In this document: piece after piece, positions 12,101 to 22,031 of the stretch | Layout: each line of letters opens with the position of its first letter | Position numbering within the stretch: position 1 is the first letter of the stretch | From: Amorphophallus konjac | Lineage: Eukaryota; Streptophyta; Magnoliopsida; Alismatales; Araceae | Assembly: GCA_022559845.1 (NCBI GenBank) | Contig: CM040118.1 | Location: forward strand, 161,406,331 to 161,470,330 | Length of the DNA stretch: 64,000 nucleotides | Direction: 5' to 3' | Position numbers and translations under genes: made by a program | Notes under the pieces: model-generated | Seen by the model: the letters and a program-made list of their open reading frames with translations, nothing else | What the model was told of the DNA's origin: nothing | Database searches by the model: none

Positions 12101-12416
12101 ATGTGATCGAGTGAACCTGGAACCTAGAGATCAAAGTCTGTCTTTTTATCTTCTTGAGTCTAGCTAGTGTCATGAGTCTGGTTATACTTTATTTTTTTCT
12201 CCCTTTGTTATTTCCTCCTTTATATTGAGTCTAATATTGTAAAAGTGAGTCAAATTATATTTTAAATTTCAAATATTAATAAAAGTTTGTATTTTCACAA
12301 TGTGTATGGCCTCCATGTGTTTAATTGTGGTTATTTATTTTCACTCTTGTTATCATGACTGTTAACTGCCACATTCCGAGCATCGCTTCCCGCTGCTATC
12401 GGTTCGGGGCGTGACA
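9168..12416 (+). repeat. L LTR, shared middle copy (3,249 bp)
   Basis: It starts TGTAACACCCCG and ends GGGGCGTGACA, followed by the PBS. It has the same length as the LTR at 13103-16351. The first ~135 bp differ at about six positions by my count. It contains a TATA box, a cluster of two-armed GCGGCC...GACCG motifs (10118-10392, 10722-10780, 10965-11322), and a block at 11600-11752 conserved with the B LTR. It has no gene. Confidence 0.92.
9627..9634 (+). promoter_or_regulatory. TATA box of L LTR (middle copy)
   Basis: TATAAAAA sits in GCGACCTATAAAAATGC, about 460 bp into the LTR. It is conserved at 13562-13569 in the second LTR. It is the likely Pol II promoter of the element. Confidence 0.6.
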
Positions 12417-12420
12417 GAGG

Positions 12421-12433
12421 TGGTATCAGAGCC
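12421..12433 (+). promoter_or_regulatory. L primer-binding site (initiator tRNA-Met)
   Basis: TGGTATCAGAGCC lies four bases after the LTR end GTGACA. It is complementary to the 3' end of plant initiator tRNA-Met, the usual primer of this group. The site looks intact. Confidence 0.9.
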
Positions 12434-12652
12434 TCCGTTGTCTGAGTCCTAGGATTTCGTCCAAGAGTATAGGTTACCCAAAGTCATAAGACCCCTGTCA
12501 TCCCTTGTCACCTGGTAAGATTGGGTAGTATCTTGGGTTAAGTAATAAAATATATACAAGCTTGCGTTGTGATATGCGTAAGGGTAATGAAAAAGTTAAC
12601 CATATAATTATTTTGCAGGTCTCAAAGCCATTCTAAAAAAGCTATTCTTAAA

Positions 12653-12991
12653 ATGAAAGCAAGTGGGTCCATGGGTAAGCTAAGATTCAGTTCTGCTAAA
12701 GGTTGGCGAGTCCGTTATAAAGAAACCCGAAGTAATAAGAAGAAGAAGAGCAATATTACGCAAACGAAATGTTTGTACTGTCACAAACTTGGTCATCTCG
12801 TAAAGGAGTGCTGGCGAAGGAGCGGAGCATGTTTACGTTGCGAAAATCAGGATCATCAAATAGCTAACTGTCCTAAGTTACTTCCACAAGAAAATATAAG
12901 AAGAATCGGAACCAACTTCTATCGAATGAAGAATTATATAAGGTATTGTTCTCTTTTATCCCTAACTATAGCTAAATTCTTTCGTCATTAG
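12653..12991 (+). CDS. L element small Gag-like protein with two zinc knuckles
   Basis: This 112-residue ORF is the only coding region of the intact 686-bp internal region. Residues about 30-37 are a basic lysine run. Two CCHC knuckles follow: CLYCHKLGHLVKEC (about 40-53) and CLRCENQDHQIANC (about 59-72), both with the C-x2-C-x4-H-x4-C spacing. In retrotransposon nucleocapsids this motif binds the RNA genome. There is no capsid domain or enzyme. The same pair of knuckles occurs in B's Gag (61648-61745, minus), so it looks like a captured or retained nucleocapsid fragment. Whether it is translated is unknown; it could also be a decayed gag remnant. Confidence 0.6.
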   Translation: MKASGSMGKLRFSSAKGWRVRYKETRSNKKKKSNITQTKCLYCHKLGHLVKECWRRSGACLRCENQDHQIANCPKLLPQENIRRIGTNFYRMKNYIRYCSLLSLTIAKFFRH

Positions 12992-13089
12992 TTGTATGAT
13001 TAACATGTTATTTTGATAGATAAGATCATCTTAGTTCAAATATTCAAATAATTGGTAATATCCGACGAATTTGGGGACCAAAATCCTTA

Positions 13090-13102
13090 AAGTCGGGGAG
13101 GA
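13090..13102 (+). promoter_or_regulatory. L polypurine tract (second copy)
   Basis: AAGTCGGGGAGGA directly precedes the LTR start at 13103. One G-to-C change interrupts the G run compared with the copy at 9155. Confidence 0.78.
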
Positions 13103-16100
13103 TGTAACAACCCGATATTTTTTCGAGAAATTAATTAGCAATTAATAGAATAATTCCTTAATAAATAGAATAAGTTATATTTTGACTATTTTATAAAAAT
13201 CCAGAAAAATTATATTCTTGTAGAGGATAACATGTTTAACAAATTTGTCTTCAGTGGCCAACCCAAATAAAATCTATAACTAGGCCGAATTAGTGGATTA
13301 AGCCCAAATTAAACACTTAGTTAATCGTACCTTAAAACGCGAAATTCGAGCCCAATACTCAATCAATTGAGCCCAAACCAGTGGGAAATGAAAGGCTAGG
13401 ATGAGAGGATCATTTCCCCTCTGCTAATCTCCCGAAACCCTAACCCTAGGAGATGCAATTGGCGGATTTTTGGCGCGTCAACAATTACGGCAGCGTTCAC
13501 ATTAACCCAACTTGCGTGGATGAATTCTCCCTGCATAGAACACTCTAGAAGGTGTGCGACCTATAAAAATGCTCCTTGGGAACCCTAGTTTAATTTGGAA
13601 GCTGTAGCGGCCAACGAGAACCTTGGACGAGGGTGAATTCCAGTGATCTCTGACGTGGGGTACCTAGCACGTCTTCCTTCTTTTTCTTCCTTTCTTCCCT
13701 GATTGAGGTAGGTTCTCTCAGCCTCAAACCTCAAGTAATATATCAAAATGTTTAGCATCAAGTCCTCTTTCTTTTGGTATATAAAGCCCCAAATATCATG
13801 TAGTATCCTGCGAGTATTTTGAGGTTTAGTAGAAGCATGTCAAATTAGGGTTAACTTTGTTCCTCTTCGATTTAAGTAGAGACTTAAGAGAGTAAATATG
13901 AAATTGATTCATGTATCTTGTAGAGTTTTTTGTGCTCTTTCTTTTGGTAGTAAAAGCCCCAAATTCCATGCTTTATATCGTGTGAATTCCATGTTTTAGT
14001 TCTGACCGTAGAAACCTCGTCGGAGTCGGGCAAGGCAGAAGGGCAGCGACTTGTCTGGGCTTGTGCCGCCACACGATAGACTGCACATCCGAGACAGGCG
14101 ACCTGTTGTGGACCATTTAACACTTTCTATCTCTGATCGTTTCCCTGGTACGTTCGTCCGGATACCAATCGCATATCTGTCCTGCGGCCAGTTCCAGACC
14201 ACACATCTCTTCCAGCAGGACCCTACCGACCGTCCAACTCCAACAGGCCTTCGGACCTGAGGGGGCATGAGCGGCCTGTCTGTGACCGTATACGGGATGT
14301 AAGGTCCAGAACCGACCGCACATCGTTAACAGAACAAATTAAATTATCATTTTAGCATGTTATGTTAGTAGATTAGTGGTTAATGGCATGTTAGCAACAC
14401 ACCTAATAAACTGTAATTCATGACAGTAATACTGTTTATTTAATTTGAGCTTGATCTTGATCTTGATTCAGCTTTCCAATAAATGTCAATCTTAATTGTG
14501 AATCATTTATAATTGAAATGGCTATTAGGTTTACACTTGTTAACCTTAGACCTGAACCGTTAATCTTGAACCATTATTATCCCTTAGAATTGATTTTTGG
14601 ACTCAATCGAACTACTGTGATTGAGTTAGTCCGAATTGGACTAACAGAGACTTGAGCGGCCATTAGTGGACCGCATATCCCCTTGAATGGCCCTCTAGCG
14701 ACCGTTTATCCCTGGCTAATGCCAATTAGTTTGGCCGATTATCCTTGATCCATCTCCATCTAAATCCTATTTTGATTAGCCCAGTAGACCCTAGGCCGAC
14801 CAGCAGACAGTGTGCTGTACCCTGGTTCAGTTCCACCCTGCCTATGGCAGCCCGGGAGCCGACTTGGAGGAATTTCTAGATTTTTGTTAGGCCCTGTGTT
14901 GTGCGGACAGTAATGGACCGTACATCTGATAGGCGGCCCTTAATGGACCGTTCAATTTATGAGCGGCTCTATCTGGACCGTATATCCTGTTCTTATACTT
15001 CAAGAACTTCGGGCCATGTACGGCCCATTTCTGACCGTTCATCGTTGTGCGGCCCTTTGGAGACCGTTTATCTCCTTCTTGAGCTTTAGTCATTCTGGAC
15101 TTGTACGGACCATGCTTGACCGTTCTTGTGGTTGAAAGGCCCATCTTGGACCGTTTATCCTTGACCTCGTAGAGGCTGATCTTCAGCCCAGTTCCTGGTA
15201 GTGCGGCCCATATGAGACCGTATAAATATTGAGTGGCCCATTTCCGGCCGTGTATATTACAGTTTTCCAAAAAGTGATTATTTCATGATTTCGAATTGTG
15301 TGAGCTACTCTAGCCTATCTAGGATATGGTATTTCATGATATGACCTATTGTTAGGTCTATTGATCGTCAATTATTGTCATTTGGAATAACTATTCCCCT
15401 CGATTAAGGAGCTTATTATTTGGACTCTTAAGAATCATTAGTCTTACGTCCTTTACCTTGACTACATGAACTTGACCTTGGAACTCTTGGCCATTAAATA
15501 TTATGGATGTCTAGATTCGTGGGATCTGCGATCCAAACAAATCAATGCCAAGGCAAACAAATGAAGGGCCTAGTCTGGTCCTGGGAGGAGCACCCGAAGA
15601 GTACTTGATCCCTTTGGAGGTGAATGACTCGGTGTGACATTGTCACCGATGCATGACTAGCTTGTTAAGTCTAGGGCATTCCACATTCTCGTGAAACTTA
15701 TTATTCATGCTTGAAGCATGAAGTACTTGTTTGCTTGCTTGACATGCCTCGAATTGACTTGTAAATGGCCATTCACTAGAAAATCTCGTTAATCTTGCTT
15801 GATATCTCGACATGCAATTATTCTTCCATTTAATTATCGTTACTCTTTGAATCTTGATGATTATTTAGTTCTGCTTATTTTTCTCGCGTTAATCATGCAT
15901 ATTCATTAATTGGTTAATCACTTAAACTATGCCCGACGATAGAGTATAATTCCCACTGAGCTTCTTGCTCACCCCTACTTCCAATCCTTTTCAGGTAACG
16001 CAGTAAATGGAACGTTGCAAATGAGGATCGGGTCAGTGTGATCGAGTGAACCTAGAACCTAGAGATCAGAGTCTGTCTTTTTATCTTCTTGAGTCTAGCT

Positions 16101-16351
16101 AGTGTCGTGAGTTTGGTTATACTTTATTTTTTTCTCCCTTTGTTATTTCCTTCTTTAATTTGAGTCTAATATTGTAAAAGTGAGTCAAATTATATTTTAA
16201 ATTTCAAATATTAATAAAAGTTCATATTTTCACAATGTGTATGGCCTCCATGTGTTAAATTGTGGTTATTTATTTTCGCTCTTGCTATCATGACTGTTAA
16301 CTGCCACGTTCCGAGCATCGCTTCCCGCTGCTATCGCTTCGAAGCGTGACA
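13103..16351 (+). repeat. L LTR, right copy (3,249 bp)
   Basis: It starts TGTAACAACCCG and ends GAAGCGTGACA. It aligns end to end with 9168-12416, including the TATA box (13562-13569), the dyad-motif clusters (14052-14330, 14654-14712, 14900-15252) and the conserved block near 15545-15690. The next bases (TTAAG...) are the T gag host sequence. Confidence 0.92.
13562..13569 (+). promoter_or_regulatory. TATA box of L LTR (right copy)
   Basis: TATAAAAA has the same context and the same distance from the LTR start as at 9627-9634. Confidence 0.6.
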
Positions 16352-18507
16352 TTAAGTGTTGAACTTTCTTGCAGGATTCGATCGCGTGGCAGATTCTAGC
16401 GTGAAAAGGGCAATACTGGGGATGACTAAAGTCCCATTGGGTGTAGTATGCTGGTGGCTCGTGGGCCATAATCTACCCCCTCTCGACGAGGACATTGAAG
16501 AGCCGCATGGTCCTTTCTTGCGAAAAGGAGGGAGGTACGCGGTCATGCCAAGGTCTCCACCCTTGATACCACAATGAGTGCTCGCCTTGGCTAGTGTTGG
16601 GCTCCTCTGCTTCATAATCAGAGAGAGAGAATGCAGCCATCATGTGAATTACACTAGCTGTGTAGTGAATCACACGTGCCGCCTTAGCAGGTCTGGACTA
16701 CGCATGTGGCTGCAGGGGATCGACGAGACCGCTCTTCATTTTGATGAGGCCGTCTCGGATCAACTTTTGCGCTTGAGTCTTAAAGACGTACCAATCTTCA
16801 AGCTGGTGACCTAACATGCGATGATACGGGCAATAGCCAAGGTCATCGATTTTCTGGGCCTCGTCTGGCATGCGAACTTCTGGTAGCTCAATGATCTTTT
16901 GAGCCATACAAAGGTCGAAGAGCATCTTCGTATGTTCCTTCTTAAAGGAGAAGGGTGTCTTCATACGCTCTGAAAAGGAAGGAGCGGTTGGCTTGTCTGT
17001 TGGCTTCTTGTCGGAGCCACTTGACTCACCCTCCTTGCTGGCTTTGGTGGTAGGGGTGAACTCAATGATGTTCACCTCCTTACTGGGTTAGCGTTCTCGC
17101 GCCTGTTTACCCTTCGCTGGGATATAGCCCAGGTTATCGGTGAAGAATATCTCTATTTTGGTGACTACCAAGTTGAGCTGGTCGAAGACTTTAATGTTGG
17201 TGCTGAGAAGCTCTTCGCTGACCTTGACTGCCAAGCCTTTTTGGCATATGGTAATGGCGTCCTCTTGGGCTGGAGGATTGACACACCTCATACTGAGGTC
17301 TCGCCATCTCTTGATGAAGTCGAGGGCGCCCTCGCCCTTCTTCTGTCGAAGAGAGTAGAGCTCTGCCAGGGAGACCTTGCGCTTGGGAATTTGGAAATGG
17401 TCGAGGAACTTCTTCTAGAGATCTGCCCAATCAAGTACTGAATTGGGTTTCAGGCGGGAATACCATTGAAAGGATGTCCCTGTAAGTGAAGTGGCGAGGT
17501 AGCGGAGGAGGTATGACTCGTCCAACGCTAGCTCGCCCATGGCCGTAATGTAATAGGCCAAGTGCTCATGTGGAGACCCTTGCCCATGGAACTTTTGCAG
17601 CTTGGGAGGCTTGGCGTACTCTGGGGGAAGCTTTTTCAACTGGTGATGCAGTGGGTAGGGCACACTATAGAGATCTATAGTGGCAACCCCTTCCCCATAC
17701 TGGACGAGCTTCATCTTGACGATCTCTCGATCATCTGCCGTTGCGCTACAAGTCTTTCTGGCACCGGCATGTTGGAGGCTCGTGGATGTGCTTCTACTAG
17801 AGGCGCGCCAAACCCCATGGGTGTCGGGGTTTAGGCGGCTGCTGCTGAGGTGTTGACACCATTGTGCCCAACTGGTAGTGCCGGGGCTTTGGCCAAAGGC
17901 TGGGCGGGTTGCGGAGGGTGAAGGTCTCGTTCCTAATGAAGGTCTTCAAGTGGTGGTTCTCCTTCAAGAGAGTCTCGAGAGTCACCTCTTGAACCTCATT
18001 TGCCGGAGGATCATTGTTGACTGGATCCGCGTTGACAGGAGCGCCATGGTCCTCGATTGGGACCTCTTCACCGCGTTCCGGCGCCGAAGGTCCAACGGAG
18101 GTGCCGATGTGACCCAGCGGCACCGGTGGTTGAGTTTGAGGATGAGGCCTCCTAAGCTGGGCCAGAGGTTGGTTCAGGTCATCGGCTTGAGTGTCGGGCT
18201 GGTGTCCGGTGGCATAACATGCGAACACCCGAACCGCATCATTGATGAGCTGAATCGTCTGCTTCTTCTGGGAATGCTTCTCAGAGCGGACTGGTGCCCC
18301 TAGTCTGTCAAAGACCAAGGTCAGTTGAAGTGGCACCTCTGTTGTGGGGTCAACCCGAGGAGAGCCTGAGGCGGCGTGTTGGTGGGGCCCAGCACGAGCC
18401 CTTCTTTGTTTCCGTCTATTTAGGCGAGAGGCGCTGAGTGACTGGTTGTTGTCAGACTGTGCCGATGTAGACTCGGCTACGTCTCGCTTGATGCCGCGCC
18501 CGGGCAT
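16352..18507 (-). pseudogene. gag: T element gag (Tat/Ogre-like), broken
   Basis: Read leftward from a Met at 18507, it has a long polar N-terminal region (18507-17797). A Retrotrans_gag core follows in another frame (17714-17418; YLATSLTGTSFQWYSRL, then DWADL), with more capsid sequence (17414-17091). Next is a CxYH-x3-GH-x2-ED-type zinc element at about 16780-16815 whose last Cys is Trp, and a second Cys/His stretch near 16410-16440. Stops in the same frame are at 17415-17417, 17088-17090, 16698-16700 and 16473-16475, and frameshifts lie between 17830 and 17710. It is cut at 16352 by the L array. Protease and pol should lie further left, beyond the L insertion. Confidence 0.78.
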
Positions 18508-18652
18508 TCGAAGGGGGTTCTTAATACGTCCCCTCCGAACAGCTTGAGCCTGCTCCGGGGTAACCCAGATTCTTCTTAGGCTAGGTTGCTGACCTCCCTC
18601 GCCATGATTCTTTCGACGGGACTTGGGAGTCTAGGTGCTAGGCTGGTGTAGG
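18508..18652 (-). other. T element leader, part next to gag
   Basis: This is a short non-coding stretch between the T gag start and the G2 insertion. It rejoins 34935 across G2; the 5-bp GTAGG at 18648-18652 is repeated at 34935-34939. I see no gene. Confidence 0.6.
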
Positions 18653-19205
18653 TGATGGAGGCATCACCCGTGACTCCCTTTGTAGTGCCCCAGAATTTTA
18701 TATAAATAATTTTCTAGAATTTATAAAGGCCTAAATATATTAATAAAAGAATTCTGAGACTAATAAGTCATCATAGGCCCAATTAGGTTGAATAATTAAC
18801 CAAGCCTATTTACACATCATCTAAAAGGGTTTAAGGCCTAAAACTATTAAGTTTGGCCCATATTCTAGAAGGTTACTTAGCTTATTTAAGGATAAAAATG
18901 AATTATATAAATAATAATATAGGAAAATGAATAAAAGAGTTTTATTTATTTAAAACTCTATATACGTTGATTGTAACTGTCTATCGCGAGACCGTCACAT
19001 TCACCTAACGCGCCTGCGTTCGACCGTTACACTCTGTAGATTCCGTAAGAGGAAGAACTTATAAAAAGATGGAAACTTGATGATCTTATCTACTAGAGAT
19101 CAACGCAGGAAGATTTATAACATTACTAAGGACTCTTAGAGATCAGGTTTTAACAAATTAAAGACTCTAGAATCGATCTAATCTTCAAAACCCTAGCCAA
19201 AACCC

Positions 19206-19213
19206 TATAAATA
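19206..19213 (+). promoter_or_regulatory. TATA box of X1 LTR
   Basis: TATAAATA sits in CCCTATAAATAGGACC. The same context is in X2 (32859-32866, minus) and X3 (53450-53457), so the promoter is conserved across three copies. Confidence 0.65.
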
Positions 19214-21709
19214 GGACCTACTTTTGATCTGCGCGACCCTTACTTTTGCTCGCGTGGAATCAAGGTAAGGAGTCGTAATCTCGGGTAAGTTCTTTAGAAG
19301 TATTTGTTTGCAATACTTTAGACTAACTCCTCTCCAAATTTCATGTCTTTAGGTCAAGAGGTCATGGAGTTAGAGCCCAAGGAAGTTGCTGAAAAGTTAC
19401 AAGAAGAAGGGAACTAGGGCTCGGTGTTCAGACCATAATTGGAAGTTTAAAGCCTAGACAAGAGGTAGGTTATCTCATGAACGGTAAAAATAACTTGATA
19501 GGACTATAAGCCCTCTGATTTGACTGAATTTCATGCATCTTAGATCATCAATTTCATGTTTTCATAGTTCCATGCATTTCATACATTTCTTAGCCTTAAA
19601 TAGAAATAAAAGAAGTTATCTTGTCTATTCACTAGAACTCATGCATATAGATAGCCTATACTTCGTTATCATGCCTAGAATAGACATGGTATTTGATTTA
19701 GACATGATGTGAGTTGATCTCTTAGGTTTCATATCATTTTCTGTCAGCAAATACTGTAACGCACCATAGTTGGACTGTCACACTCATGTAACGGCCATAC
19801 GATGGACCGTCACAGTCCCTGATGGCCTACTGATTTCTCTATTGACTCTGACGCATCTATGCAGGGGCGTTACGTTAATGTAACGGCTGTTTGATAGACC
19901 GTTACATTACTGTGACGCACCACTTATAGACCGTCAGAAGCCCTGTGTTCTGTCAACCCTAGACAGAATAAGATTCGTCAATCTTACTTATTATTAAGCC
20001 TAGTTGATTAGAGTTTTCACCTGATTATGTGAATTTAAGGTTATTTTAATTATTCATAATAGGGGTTGCATGATTTCAGGAACTTAATGGTATTTTAAGT
20101 TATGTTAGTTTCATAAGCCAAAAATTCTATAGTCTTGTATTCTAAATCATGATTCTTTTAACTATTGTATTGTCAGAGTTTTCATCATGGTTTTTACGTT
20201 GATACTTGTATCTCTCTATCAATAGAGTCATTTCTATAAGTACATGACACATACTCCGGTATGTTGACCATTAGTTCACACTTTGCACTATAGGAACACA
20301 ATCTTGGACTTGAGGACCTCTCTATTGGATATTCCTTCCAATGGACGAGGAAATCTTGTTTCAAGGCCTCCGTAATTATCTGCGAGCCTGGGATTCCCAC
20401 TAGGACGCCGAGTTGGTTGTACCATTAAAACCCATTAACTAGAATACACTATCGTTGTTTTCTGATTCTAGTAATGTAACGGCCTTGTATTGGACTGTCA
20501 GGCTCATGTAACGGCCCAATATACGACCGTCACATTCATCTGAGGTTGAATTCTTGATTCTGGATTCAGACAAATGTGACGGTCCTATACTAGACCGTCA
20601 CACAATGTAACGACCCAGTGAATGACCGTCACATGACTTGAATATCTCAACCCAAGGTTTGACCAAGGGTTGACATTTCAATGTTTCTAGATAAACCTTG
20701 ATGATCTAGAACCTATCATATTGCTTAATAGACTTAATACAATGAATAAAAGTTAAGAGAATATACTGTTATGCTGTCGATTTATTTCCATATGCATAGC
20801 GTAGTCTAAGTCATTCTTGATCTCATATATTCAAATTGAAGCGTTCATTCATTGATTTTCATTATTTGAAATTGTTATATTCTTGGCCATACTTTACGGT
20901 TGTATGCGTGGAAGTAGCTTAATTTATACCTGAAGATGCGATCGAGCACTGATTGTGTTCAAGGGCTCTATGCTAGTCCCCTCGGCTGATTATCGGAAAC
21001 ATACTATTTTATAAACCATGGGGTATGATGCTACTGGCGTCGCATTGCGCTGGGAGTACTATTTCTATAAATAAGTGAAGATCCACGACACAACATGACA
21101 TTCTTGCTTGATATTTCGCAGAAATTCACGAAGCACTTGCTCATAAGCATAAGATGCTAAAGTGATGAATATCATGTTCTTGTTCTATTCTTGCTAGTTC
21201 ATTCTTGTTCTCATTCTATCTTATATGATTGTCTTGTTACTTTGATTTAATCGCGTGATCATCGCATTGCATGATTTACCTTATTTCTTTAGAGCAAAAA
21301 TATTAATCACTTTAATAGTGCCTTCATGTTGATGCGAAGATACCTACTGGGCAAGTGTGCTCATTACCTATTTCCAATCTTTTTTCAAGAAATGAAAGTG
21401 AGTCGGGTTCGGATTCAGATTATTCAAGTAGGGGATCCGAGAGTGATTAAAGATGAGCGAAGACTTAGGAAGTCTATAATGTCTAGATTGAGTCAATGTA
21501 ATTTTCCTATTTCTTGAGTCAAGTAGAATGAAAGATGATGGAAAGTGGTTGTATTTCGAGTATTGATCATTTATGAAATAAAGTTGGAGTTTGATTAAAT
21601 TCTGTGCAATTGCATTTATGTGTGTGATTGTATTGCGCTCTAGTCGTTCTTACATGCAAGAGGCTTACCATGATGGCTGTTCGCGCTCCCCGAGTGAGTC
21701 TTCCGCTGT

Positions 21710-21715
21710 AATAAA
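21710..21715 (+). promoter_or_regulatory. Putative polyadenylation signal of X1 LTR
   Basis: AATAAA lies 16 bp before the LTR end. X2 has it at the matching place (30303-30308, minus). Confidence 0.4.
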
Positions 21716-22023
21716 GGCTCGGGGTGTGACACCCTTTGGCTCGGGTCTTCTTCACACTTCGGTGACATTTGAGCTCGGGCCTCTCTCTATAAAGGCCCAA
21801 TTATCCATTTTTGTGCTTTCTATTTGAGTCATTTGATGTATTTTCCATTTTATTTGAGTCATGTCCCTAGGTCTTTTGCTATTCCCCTAAGTTTGTGTGT
21901 CATTAGGCTCATTAGATTAGTTTTGGGCCCAATTCATTGGGCTAGGCCCATGGGCGCCCCCCCTTCCTTGGTTATTTGTCATTGAGTCAAATGTCCGGGT
22001 CTTTTTGTAAAATGTGGGTTGCC

Positions 22024-22031
22024 TATATATA
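22024..22031 (+). promoter_or_regulatory. TATA box of G2 5' LTR
   Basis: TATATATA in GCCTATATATAGGACCCC is conserved in the 3' LTR at 29683-29690. Transcription would start in or near the CT-rich leader. Confidence 0.65.

Larger units (their letters stand above)
6631..16351 (+). mobile_element. Tandem array of non-autonomous L retrotransposon (int-LTR-int-LTR)
   Basis: The order is partial internal region (6631-9167, minus inserts), LTR (9168-12416), internal region (12417-13102), LTR (13103-16351). The middle LTR is flanked by a polypurine tract on its left and a primer-binding site on its right. It therefore serves as 3' LTR of one unit and 5' LTR of the next, which is the signature of unequal recombination between LTRs. 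A further L LTR is predicted left of G1, outside the window. The internal region is only 686 bp and lacks protease, RT and integrase, like TR-GAG-type non-autonomous elements. The double zinc knuckle and LTR ends resemble Tekay-like B, a possible helper family. Confidence 0.85.
18681..21731 (+). mobile_element. X1: solo LTR of a Tekay-like family
   Basis: This 3,051 bp unit starts TGTAGTGCCCC and ends CGGGGTGTGACA, with TSD CCCTT (18676-18680, 21732-21736). The uninterrupted target is seen in the G2 3' LTR at 29388-29400. It has no PBS, internal region or coding domain. It holds a TATA box at 19206-19213, AATAAA at 21710-21715, CGG/CCG two-armed motif clusters (18985-19035, 19755-19945, 20473-20633), and a block at 20262-20435 shared with the A and B LTRs. 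It is the same family as X2 (inverted) and X3. Confidence 0.93.

Noticed and set aside
12421..12433. tRNA gene remnant (TGGTATCAGAGCC)
   Set aside because: It is the primer-binding site complementary to the tRNA 3' end; no cloverleaf follows. The same applies at 24157, 51218 and 62688.
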